This document shows, in pieces, positions 1 through 7,828 of a stretch of 7,828 nt of DNA (positions are counted from its first letter, which is position 1; each line of letters begins with the position of its first letter). This DNA is from JBCBTD01 sp039818825 (GTDB lineage: Bacteria > Pseudomonadota > Alphaproteobacteria > Geminicoccales > Geminicoccaceae). The notes below the pieces were generated by a model. That model was given only the letters and a program-made list of their open reading frames with translations. It was not told the DNA's origin and ran no database searches. A program made the position numbers and the translations under genes. The DNA lies in NCBI GenBank assembly GCA_039818825.1, contig JBCBTD010000111.1:1-7828 (forward strand), given 5' to 3'.

Positions 1-1467
1 ATCGTGCATCCAGCCCATGTTCCATTTGTAGCCGAAGCCCAAGCCGCCGAGGTAGGTCGGCTTCGAGACGGCGGGCCATGCCGTCGACTCTTCAGCGGCG
101 GTCATGGCGCCCGGATACTCGCCGTAGACCAGCTCGTTCAGCTGGCGCAGAAAGCCGATCGCCTCCAGGTTCTCGTTGCCCCCGTACTGGTTGGGGATCC
201 AGGCGTCATCCTCACGCGAATAGTCCAAGTAGAGCATCGACGCGACCGCATCGACCCGCAGACCATCGATGTGGAAACGGTCGAGCCAGTAGAGGGCGTT
301 GGCGATCAGGAAGTTGCGGACCTCGGTCCGCCCGTAATTGTAGATCAGGGTGTTCCAGTCGGTGTGGAACCCTTGGCGCGGATCGGCATGTTCGTAGAGC
401 GCCGTGCCGTCGAACCAGGCGAGGCCGTGGGCGTCGCTGGGGAAATGACCAGGCACCCAGTCGATGATCACGCCGATGCCGGCCTGGTGGCAGCGGTCGA
501 CGAACGTGGCGAACTCTTCCGCCGTGCCATGGCGGATGGTCGGCGCGAACAACCCGGTTGGTTGGTAGCCCCACGACCCGTCGAACGGGTACTCGCTCAC
601 GGGCAGGAGCTCGATGTGGGTGAAGCCCAACGATTTGACGTAGGGGACCAGCTCGTCGGCAAGCTCGAGGTAGGAGAGAAACCGCCCGTCCTCTTCCGGA
701 ACCCGCCGCCATGAGCCGAGATGCACCTCGTAGATGCTCAGCGGCGCTTCCAGATGATGCGCCTCCTGCCGCCTCGCCATCCACTCGTCGTCGCGCCACT
801 CGTGGTCGACCAAGCCCGCGACGATGCTCGCGGTTTGCGGCGGATGCTCGGCTCGGAACGCGTAGGGGTCGGCTTTGAGCGGCAACACGTCGCCGTGCGG
901 CCCCAATAGCTCGAACTTGTACTTGGCGCCGACGGCGATGTCGGGGACGAACATCTCGAAGACACCGACCTCGACCCGTTTGCGCATCACGTGGCGGCGG
1001 CCGTCCCAGCCGTTGAAATCGCCGACGACGCTGCAACGACTGGCGTTGGGCGCCCAGACGGAGAACGCGACGCCCGGCGTGTCGTCTTTGACCGTCGGAT
1101 GGGCGCCCATCTTCTCGAACAGGCGTCGATGGGTGCCCTCACCCATCAGATGAACGTCGACGTCGCCGAGAACCGGACCGAACCGATAGGGATCTTCGAC
1201 CACGCGGCCGTCGACCTCGAGGCGATAGGCCTCGCCCGGCTTCAACCCTTTGACCGACCCTTCGAAGAAGCCGTCATCGTCGATCTTGCCGAGCGGCCAG
1301 CTCTTCGAACGGCCGCCGAGGCGCTGAACGCTGACCTTGTCGGCCCCGAACTGCAAGGTGCGGACGAGGTCACCGTGGTGACCCAGCACGGCGAAGGGGT
1401 CGCCGTGCCGCCCGTCGACCAACGCCCGGACCACCCCGGCATCGAGACTCGGTTTGGTGGTGGCCAT
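1..1467 (-). CDS. glgB: 1,4-alpha-glucan branching enzyme GlgB, partial (C-terminus beyond the left edge)
   Basis: GlgB (GH13 family) cuts an alpha-1,4 glucan and rejoins the piece as an alpha-1,6 branch, the last step of bacterial glycogen synthesis in the cytoplasm. The visible 489 residues read MATTKPSLDAGVVRALVDGR at the N-terminus, then an E. coli-like N1 domain (about 10-110), a CBM48 domain containing GVAFSVWAPNA (from 132) and the start of the catalytic barrel with SIYEVHLGSW (244-253). The nucleophile is Asp406 in DGLRVDAVASM (E. coli Asp405) and the acid/base is Glu459 in AEEST (E. coli Glu458). The frame is open to the edge, which it meets just after GGLGFGYKWNMGWMHD. The third catalytic carboxylate and the C-terminal domain, roughly the last third of a 730-residue protein, lie outside. 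The ATG at 1467 is preferred because GGAGG lies 6 bases upstream; the ATG at 1473 directly abuts that GGAGG. It follows glgA after 75 bases and is probably in its operon. Confidence 0.97.
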   Translation of the reverse strand, partial: MATTKPSLDAGVVRALVDGRHGDPFAVLGHHGDLVRTLQFGADKVSVQRLGGRSKSWPLGKIDDDGFFEGSVKGLKPGEAYRLEVDGRVVEDPYRFGPVLGDVDVHLMGEGTHRRLFEKMGAHPTVKDDTPGVAFSVWAPNASRCSVVGDFNGWDGRRHVMRKRVEVGVFEMFVPDIAVGAKYKFELLGPHGDVLPLKADPYAFRAEHPPQTASIVAGLVDHEWRDDEWMARRQEAHHLEAPLSIYEVHLGSWRRVPEEDGRFLSYLELADELVPYVKSLGFTHIELLPVSEYPFDGSWGYQPTGLFAPTIRHGTAEEFATFVDRCHQAGIGVIIDWVPGHFPSDAHGLAWFDGTALYEHADPRQGFHTDWNTLIYNYGRTEVRNFLIANALYWLDRFHIDGLRVDAVASMLYLDYSREDDAWIPNQYGGNENLEAIGFLRQLNELVYGEYPGAMTAAEESTAWPAVSKPTYLGGLGFGYKWNMGWMHD

Positions 1468-1473
1468 GGTCAT

Positions 1474-1478
1474 CCTCC
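1474..1478 (-). promoter_or_regulatory. Shine-Dalgarno site of glgB
   Basis: A perfect GGAGG on the minus strand lies 6 bases before the ATG at 1467. It decides between two in-frame ATGs, because the one at 1473 has no spacer at all. The surrounding bases also resemble a CsrA target (see findings). Confidence 0.85.
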
Positions 1479-1510
1479 AACGGCGTTGTCGTCATCGTTT
1501 GCAGGGGCGG

Positions 1511-1525
1511 CGGCCGATCGGGCCG
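1511..1525 (-). other. Small GC hairpin in the glgA-glgB gap
   Basis: A 5-bp stem, CGGCC/GGCCG, closes a 5-base loop in the 75-base gap between the glgA stop and glgB. No T run follows it in the direction of transcription, so it does not look like an intrinsic terminator. Short GC stems are expected by chance here. The rest of the gap holds only the glgB ribosome binding site. Confidence 0.3.
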
Positions 1526-1542
1526 GCATGCCACCCCACTAA

Positions 1543-2994
1543 TCAACGGAGCGTGAGGTCGGCGCGTGCCGCCTCGTACACGGCCGCATATGCCGAAGCC
1601 GCCTTGCCCCACCCCAAATCCTTGGTCATGCCGCGGCGTTGGCGCTGACGCCACCGCTCGGGCTCGCGCCACAATGTCAGGGCGCGCTCGATGGCGTCGA
1701 TCAGACTGTCGGTTCGTCCGGAGGCGAAGCTGATCCCGGTCGCTGCGGCTTCTCCCGCGACGTCGACGTCGTGAACCGTGTCGATCAGACCGCCCGTGCG
1801 CGCGGCGATCGGCAGACAGCCGTAACGCAGCCCATAGAGCTGAGTCAGCCCGCACGGCTCGAAGCGCGACGGGACGATGATGGCGTCGGCGCCGGCTTGG
1901 AGACGATGCGACATCCCCTCGTCGTAGCCGACGATGACGCCGACGCGTCCTGGGTAGACGGCGGCCGCATTGTGGAACCCAGCCTCCAGCGCCGGGTCCC
2001 CGGAGCCCAGCACCGCCAGCTGGCAGCCGGCGTCGACCAGCGCGCCGACCGCCGGCAGCAGCGTATCGATCCCTTTCTGCCAGGCGAGTCGACTGATGAC
2101 ACAGAACAGCAGCGCATCGGGTTGCTGGTGCAGCCCGAACGCCTGCTGCACGGCGGCCTTGTGCGTCGCCCGGCGGTCGATGCTGCGCACGGTGTAGGTC
2201 GGGTCGAGCCAAGGGTCCCGCGACGGATTCCACACGGCATCGTCGATCCCGTTGACGATCCCGACGAGCTTGTTCTCCCGCGCATGGAGCAACCCGCCGA
2301 GGCCCATGCCCCAATCCATGCTCTGGATTTCCCGCGCATAGGTCGGGCTGACCGTGGTCAACCGGTCGGCATAGTGGAGACCGGCCTTGAGAAAGCCGAT
2401 ACCACCGTAGTACTCGACGCCGTCGGGAGCGAAGGTGTCGGCCGGCAACCCCAAAGCACCGAACCAGGCGGGATCGTACTGTCCCTGGAACGCGAGGTTG
2501 TGGACTGTCATGACGCACGGCGGGCGAGGCCGGCCGTCCAGGGCGAGGTAGGCAGGAACGAGGCCTGATTGCCAGTCGTGGGCATGAACCACGTCTGGAC
2601 GCCAGGCCGGCAACCGACCGAGCGCGATCTCCCGTGCGACGACGGCGAGTGCCGCGAAGCGCAGCGGGTTGTCCGGCCACTCGTCGGTCTCGGACGCAAG
2701 GTAGAGATGGCCTGGCCGATCGTAGAGATGGCGCGCGTCGACGACGAGCAACGACGGCGCACCATCCTTGCCCGGCACCTCCCATACCGCCGCGGGTGCC
2801 CCGAACAGCTCGTCGTAGGTGTCGATCACCGTCGCTTCGCCCAGATGCGCGAGGACCGCAGGATATCCGGGCACGAGGGTGCGCACGTCGTGGCCGAGCG
2901 CACCGAGCGCTCCTGGCAAAGCGCCAACCACATCTGCCAAACCGCCGGTTTTGACGTAAGGGAAACACTCGGGCGCAACGGCCAAAACACGCAC
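1543..2994 (-). CDS. glgA: Glycogen synthase GlgA (ADP-glucose-dependent)
   Basis: GlgA (GT5 family, GT-B fold) transfers glucose from ADP-glucose to the non-reducing end of an alpha-1,4 glucan with retention. The 483 residues match the usual bacterial length (about 477). The N-terminal Rossmann domain opens with the ADP-glucose-binding motif KTGGLADV, with Lys15 at the same number as in E. coli. HAHDW is at 137-141 and TVHNLAFQG, with His165, matches E. coli His161. The C-terminal domain has SRLAWQKG with Arg302 and Lys307 (E. coli Arg300 and Lys305) and SRFEPCGLTQLYGLRYG with Glu379 (E. coli Glu377). Every catalytic residue checked is present. The start is GTG, 3 bases after the glgC stop, with GGAG 9 bases upstream inside the glgC coding end. 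This arrangement suggests translational coupling to glgC, which makes its substrate. Confidence 0.97.
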   Translation of the reverse strand: MRVLAVAPECFPYVKTGGLADVVGALPGALGALGHDVRTLVPGYPAVLAHLGEATVIDTYDELFGAPAAVWEVPGKDGAPSLLVVDARHLYDRPGHLYLASETDEWPDNPLRFAALAVVAREIALGRLPAWRPDVVHAHDWQSGLVPAYLALDGRPRPPCVMTVHNLAFQGQYDPAWFGALGLPADTFAPDGVEYYGGIGFLKAGLHYADRLTTVSPTYAREIQSMDWGMGLGGLLHARENKLVGIVNGIDDAVWNPSRDPWLDPTYTVRSIDRRATHKAAVQQAFGLHQQPDALLFCVISRLAWQKGIDTLLPAVGALVDAGCQLAVLGSGDPALEAGFHNAAAVYPGRVGVIVGYDEGMSHRLQAGADAIIVPSRFEPCGLTQLYGLRYGCLPIAARTGGLIDTVHDVDVAGEAAATGISFASGRTDSLIDAIERALTLWREPERWRQRQRRGMTKDLGWGKAASAYAAVYEAARADLTLR

Positions 2995-2997
2995 GAC

Positions 2998-4266
2998 TCA
3001 ATGCTCCAAGGCGGCCAACATCTTCGGCGTTATCAGGACGATGCCGTTGTCGGTGCGGCGAAACCGTTTGGCGTCCAGCTCGGGGTCCTCGCCGACCACC
3101 AAGCCGCGTGGGATCTTGACGCCGCTGTCGACGACACAGTTGGTCAGCCGGGCACCACGGCCGACGTCGGCCCCTGGCAACACCACGGCACCCCGTAGCC
3201 GAGCGTAAGAGTGGACGTGCACCTTGTTGAACAGGAGTGACGTGTGCACGTCAGCGCCGGACACGATGCACCCCCCCGAGACCATCGAGCTCACTGCCAT
3301 GCCACGACGCCCATCGGCATCGTGCACGAATTTCGCCGGCGGCAGGATCTCGGCGTAGGTCCAGATCGGCCAGTCGTGGTCGTAGAGGTCGAGTTCCGGA
3401 ACCACCGAGCAGAGGTCGATGTTGGCGGCCCAATACGCGTCGACCGTACCGGCATCGCGCCAATAGGCTTCGCGCTCGCTGGTGGCTCGCACACAGCTGT
3501 CGGAAAAGCGGTGGGCCTGGGCGTGACCGTGCTCGACGATGTAGGGAACGATGTCTTTCCCGAAGTCACGGCTAGAGTTGGGATCGGCGGCGTCGCGACG
3601 GAGCTGATCGAACAGGAACGCGGTCGAGAACGCGTAGATGCCCATGCTGGCGAGCGCGCGGTCGGGCTGGCCTGGGATCGAGGGTGGATCGGCCGGCTTC
3701 TCGACGAAAGCGATGATGCGGTCGGTGTCGTCGACATGGAGCACACCGAACGCCGTGCCTTCCATACGTGGCACATCGATGACTCCGACCGTCACGTCGG
3801 CGCCGCTCGCCACGTGCTGGCGGAGCATGATCTCGTAGTCCATCTTGTAGACGTGGTCGCCGGCCAGCACGATGATGTGGTCGACCTCGTAGTCTTCAAT
3901 GATCTCGATGTTCTGAAAGACTGCGTCGGCGGTCCCTTCGTACCACTGGGTCTCCGACACCCTTTGTGATGCCGGCAGCACGTCGAAGCTTTCGTTGCGC
4001 TCCGGCCGCAGAAAATCCCAGCCACGATGGCAATGGCGAATCAGGCTGTGCGCCTTGTATTGCGTCGCTACGGCCATCCGCCGGATACCGGAATTGAGAG
4101 CATTCGAGAGAGCAAAATCGATGATACGCGACTTACTGCCGAACGGCACCGCTGGTTTGGCGCGATTGTCGGTCAGTTCTTTTAGACGACTGCCACGCCC
4201 GCCCGCCAGCACATAGGCCAAGGCGTTGCGGCAAAGATTCGGCATGGGGCGTTCTTCGGTCCACAT
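2998..4266 (-). CDS. glgC: Glucose-1-phosphate adenylyltransferase GlgC (ADP-glucose pyrophosphorylase)
   Basis: GlgC makes ADP-glucose and pyrophosphate from ATP and glucose-1-phosphate, the committed and allosterically controlled step of bacterial glycogen synthesis. The protein is 422 residues (E. coli 431). Its nucleotidyltransferase domain carries LAGGRGSRLKELTDNRAKP (20-38), WYEGTADA with Tyr109 (E. coli Tyr114), AGDHVYKMDY with catalytic Asp137 (E. coli Asp142) and FVEKPA with Lys190 (E. coli Lys195, glucose-1-phosphate binding). The C-terminal beta-helix region includes MVSGGCIVSG and GEDPELDAKRFRRT, a match to the Agrobacterium-type enzyme. The position of E. coli Lys39, which contacts the activator fructose-1,6-bisphosphate, is Asn34 here. 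The ATG at 4266 is favoured by GGGAG 5 bases upstream; the alternative ATG at 4245, seven codons in, has no clear site. It follows glgP after 81 bases and precedes glgA by 3 bases. Confidence 0.97.
   Translation of the reverse strand: MWTEERPMPNLCRNALAYVLAGGRGSRLKELTDNRAKPAVPFGSKSRIIDFALSNALNSGIRRMAVATQYKAHSLIRHCHRGWDFLRPERNESFDVLPASQRVSETQWYEGTADAVFQNIEIIEDYEVDHIIVLAGDHVYKMDYEIMLRQHVASGADVTVGVIDVPRMEGTAFGVLHVDDTDRIIAFVEKPADPPSIPGQPDRALASMGIYAFSTAFLFDQLRRDAADPNSSRDFGKDIVPYIVEHGHAQAHRFSDSCVRATSEREAYWRDAGTVDAYWAANIDLCSVVPELDLYDHDWPIWTYAEILPPAKFVHDADGRRGMAVSSMVSGGCIVSGADVHTSLLFNKVHVHSYARLRGAVVLPGADVGRGARLTNCVVDSGVKIPRGLVVGEDPELDAKRFRRTDNGIVLITPKMLAALEH
3004..3007 (-). promoter_or_regulatory. Shine-Dalgarno site of glgA inside the 3' end of glgC
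   Basis: GGAG on the minus strand lies 9 bases before the GTG start of glgA, within the last codons of glgC (Leu-Glu-His). Ribosomes terminating on glgC pass directly over this site, which fits coupled translation. Confidence 0.6.
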
Positions 4267-4271
4267 GGTCG

Positions 4272-4276
4272 CTCCC
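4272..4276 (-). promoter_or_regulatory. Shine-Dalgarno site of glgC
   Basis: GGGAG on the minus strand, 5 bases before the ATG at 4266. It supports that start over the internal ATG at 4245. Confidence 0.7.
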
Positions 4277-4294
4277 GTCTCTCGATTTGGCCGC

Positions 4295-4318
4295 GGCCAT
4301 CCGCCCTCGGCGGAGGCC
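4295..4318 (-). other. Bulged GC hairpin in the glgP-glgC gap
   Basis: The arms TCCGCC and GGCGGA pair perfectly around a 3-base loop. The flanking GGCC sequences extend the stem to about 10 bp with one bulged base. It lies in the 81-base gap between the glgP stop and glgC, 18 bases before the glgC Shine-Dalgarno site. No T run follows in the direction of transcription, so a Rho-independent terminator is unlikely. A role as an mRNA end-protecting or processing element that sets unequal expression of glgP and glgC is possible but inferred. Confidence 0.45.
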
Positions 4319-4347
4319 GGTCAGCCACGCCTGGCAGTCGTCGTAGG

Positions 4348-6822
<2,475 letters not shown>

Positions 6823-6828
6823 CGGCAT

Positions 6829-6834
6829 CCCTTT
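6829..6834 (-). promoter_or_regulatory. Shine-Dalgarno site of glgP
   Basis: AAAGGG on the minus strand ends 6 bases before the ATG at 6822 and immediately abuts the ATG at 6828. Normal spacing favours 6822. This choice places a stem-loop (6846-6864) in the untranslated leader. Confidence 0.6.
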
Positions 6835-6845
6835 GCTCGGCGGCG

Positions 6846-6864
6846 CCCCTGCCGGTAGGCGGGG
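6846..6864 (-). other. Stem-loop in the glgP leader
   Basis: On the minus strand CCCCGCC pairs with GGCAGGGG around a TACC loop: 7 bp with a single bulged A. It ends 11 bases before the AAAGGG ribosome binding site of glgP. It could tune translation or simply reflect GC-rich sequence. If translation began at the GTG at 6882, this stem would be coding sequence instead. Confidence 0.4.
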
Positions 6865-6936
6865 TCCGCGCTCGTGCCTCACCCCGTGGGCGTCGTGAAT
6901 GCCGTCTTGAGCGGTTTTACCCGGATCATCAACACG

Positions 6937-6942
6937 ACTATA
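6937..6942 (-). promoter_or_regulatory. Weak -10-like hexamer upstream of glgP
   Basis: TATAGT on the minus strand is the only A/T-rich hexamer resembling a sigma-70 -10 box in the gap upstream of glgP. It lies about 115 bases before the ATG. The bases 17-18 upstream read as CCGGGT-like sequence rather than TTGACA, and there is no extended -10 TG. It is recorded only as a candidate. Confidence 0.18.
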
Positions 6943-6969
6943 GCCGGCTCTGCCGCCGCACCCGGACCG

Positions 6970-6989
6970 CCGCCGGGGGCTGTCGGCGG
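6970..6989 (-). other. GC hairpin downstream of the hydroxylase subunit gene
   Basis: CCGCCG pairs with CGGCGG around an 8-base loop, 26 bases after the stop codon of the hydroxylase subunit gene. It could protect a 3' end or form part of a weak terminator, but there is no T run after it. Repeated CCG/CGG sequence makes such stems easy to find by chance. Confidence 0.3.
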
Positions 6990-7015
6990 GGTCGGGACGG
7001 TGGTGGCGCGGTGGC

Positions 7016-7810
7016 TCAGACCAGGGCCTGCACCGCGCGCGTCGCCATCACCTTGACCAGATGCGCCCGGTAGGCCGCACTCGCATGCAGATCGGCGTTC
7101 AACGCCGACGGGTCCACCGTCAATCCGTCCAAGGACGCCGCATCCAGACCACCGCCGAGCGCCGCCTCCGCCTCGCTCCAGCGGTACGCAACCGCCCCCG
7201 CACCGGTCACCGCGACCCGAACCCCGCCGCCCGTCACCGCCACCATCACGCCCACCACCGCATAGCGCGACGCCGGGTTCGGAAACTTCGCGTAAGCCGA
7301 CTTCTCGGGTACCGGAAAACGCACCGCCGTCACCAGTTCGTCCGCCTCCAGCGCCGTTTCGAACATGCCGGTGAAGAACCCGTCCGCACCCAGCTCGCGG
7401 CGGTCCGTCTCCACCACCGCGTCCAGCGCCAGCACCGCACCAGGATAGTCCGATGCCGGGTCGTTGTTCGCGATCGACCCGCCGATCGTCCCGCGGTTGC
7501 GCACCTGCGGATCGCCGATCCCTTCGGCCAACGACGCCAAACCCGGGATCCGCCCCCGGACCAAGGCACTCGACGCCACCGCCGCATGGGTCGTCATCCC
7601 ACCGATCACGATGGTCCCGCCGTCCTCGCGAACCCCGACCAGGTCCGCGATCCCGCCGAGATCGACCACGTCCGAAGGCTGCGCCAACCGCTGCTTCAAC
7701 GTCGGGATCAACGTCTGACCACCCGACATCACCTTCGGGTCCTCCGCGCCGCGCAACAACGCGACCGCCTCGCTGACCGACGATGGCCGGTGATAACCGA
7801 ATTCGTACAC
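7016..7810 (-). CDS. FAD-binding (medium) subunit of a molybdenum hydroxylase, CoxM-like / xanthine dehydrogenase family subunit M
   Basis: This family passes electrons from the molybdenum subunit through iron-sulfur clusters to FAD in a heterotrimer with small [2Fe-2S] and large molybdopterin subunits. The protein has 264 residues (Oligotropha CoxM 288). The N-terminal FAD domain shows SGGQTLIPTLKQR (29-41), matching the AGGHSLLP-type flavin loop, and RNRGTIGGSIANNDPASD (104-121), the second flavin motif. The C-terminal part (from about 170) fits the CO dehydrogenase flavoprotein C-terminal domain. The start is GTG, with a strong GGGGGGAGGA site 6 bases upstream. Partner subunits are not in the window; they should lie beyond the right edge if this is an operon, because glgP follows downstream. 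CO, purine, aldehyde or aromatic substrates cannot be told apart from this subunit, so I give no gene symbol. The coding strand is unusually G-rich compared with the glg genes. Confidence 0.92.
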   Translation of the reverse strand: MYEFGYHRPSSVSEAVALLRGAEDPKVMSGGQTLIPTLKQRLAQPSDVVDLGGIADLVGVREDGGTIVIGGMTTHAAVASSALVRGRIPGLASLAEGIGDPQVRNRGTIGGSIANNDPASDYPGAVLALDAVVETDRRELGADGFFTGMFETALEADELVTAVRFPVPEKSAYAKFPNPASRYAVVGVMVAVTGGGVRVAVTGAGAVAYRWSEAEAALGGGLDAASLDGLTVDPSALNADLHASAAYRAHLVKVMATRAVQALV

Positions 7811-7815
7811 CTCGA

Positions 7816-7825
7816 TCCTCCCCCC
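7816..7825 (-). promoter_or_regulatory. Strong Shine-Dalgarno site of the hydroxylase FAD subunit gene
   Basis: GGGGGGAGGA on the minus strand ends 6 bases before the GTG at 7810. This near-perfect anti-16S match supports the GTG start. The upstream gene, if any, is beyond the window. Confidence 0.8.
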
Positions 7826-7828
7826 TAT

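Larger units (their letters stand above)
6823..7015 (-). other. Intergenic region between the hydroxylase subunit gene and glgP
   Basis: This 193-base gap is the longest in the window and the likeliest place for a promoter driving the glg genes. It holds a GC hairpin near the upstream end (6970-6989), a weak TATAGT -10-like hexamer (6942-6937) with no matching -35, and the glgP leader stem-loop. I see no RNA gene, no convincing intrinsic terminator and no operator I can name. The part from about 6950 to 7015 is almost entirely G and C. Confidence 0.6.

Noticed and set aside
1..1467. glgB as a truncated pseudogene
   Set aside because: The frame is open without interruption to the window edge and contains both visible catalytic residues; the truncation is caused by the window boundary.
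1370..3001. 543-codon minus-strand open frame covering all of glgA in another frame
   Set aside because: Its translation is Arg/Ala/Pro-rich with no domain, starts at a TTG, and overlaps a glgA whose catalytic residues are all intact in the true frame.
6970..6989. Intrinsic terminator after the hydroxylase subunit gene
   Set aside because: A hairpin is present, but no T run follows it on the transcribed strand and the region is CCG/CGG-rich, so stems occur easily by chance.
6975..7000. G-quadruplex on the plus strand
   Set aside because: Only three runs of three or more G (6975-6979, 6988-6991, 6994-6996) are present; the fourth is just GG, so the canonical pattern is not met.
6874..7056. 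60-codon plus-strand frame across the gap upstream of glgP
   Set aside because: GTG start, Pro/Gly/Ala-rich, runs into the 3' end of the hydroxylase gene on the opposite strand, and resembles no family I recognise. It may be chance.

Overview
This GC-rich window (about two thirds G+C by eye) carries five protein genes, all on the minus strand. Transcription therefore runs from the right edge to the left edge. Four genes form a glycogen-metabolism cluster in the order glgP, glgC, glgA, glgB. GlgB runs off the left edge. The fifth gene, upstream of them at the right edge, encodes the FAD-binding subunit of a molybdenum hydroxylase of the CO dehydrogenase / xanthine dehydrogenase family. From memory of the families, GlgC and GlgP look most like alphaproteobacterial enzymes; GlgC is very close to the Agrobacterium type. 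An alphaproteobacterium, perhaps Rhodospirillales-like, is my best guess, but no marker gene in the window fixes the taxon.

Layout in transcription order: 7810-7016, molybdenum hydroxylase FAD subunit (GTG start, strong ribosome binding site). 7015-6823, a 193-base gap with GC-rich stem-loops and the leader of glgP. 6822-4348, glgP (glycogen phosphorylase). 4347-4267, an 81-base gap with a bulged hairpin. 4266-2998, glgC (ADP-glucose pyrophosphorylase). A 3-base gap. 2994-1543, glgA (glycogen synthase, GTG start). 1542-1468, a 75-base gap. 1467 to beyond base 1, glgB (branching enzyme, first 489 residues).

The glycogen genes form one pathway. GlgC makes ADP-glucose from glucose-1-phosphate and ATP, GlgA builds alpha-1,4 chains from it, GlgB adds alpha-1,6 branches, and GlgP returns glucose-1-phosphate by phosphorolysis. 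Shared strand and short gaps suggest one operon, with tight translational coupling between glgC and glgA. All visible catalytic residues are present and no frameshift was seen. The hydroxylase subunit has no obvious metabolic link to glycogen and probably ends a separate operon whose other subunits lie beyond the right edge.

I found no clear sign of a novel system, mobile element, CRISPR array or RNA gene. The points worth a second look are modest: the gene order, an allosteric-site substitution in GlgC, leader hairpins, a possible CsrA-like site at glgB, and a compositional shift in the hydroxylase gene.
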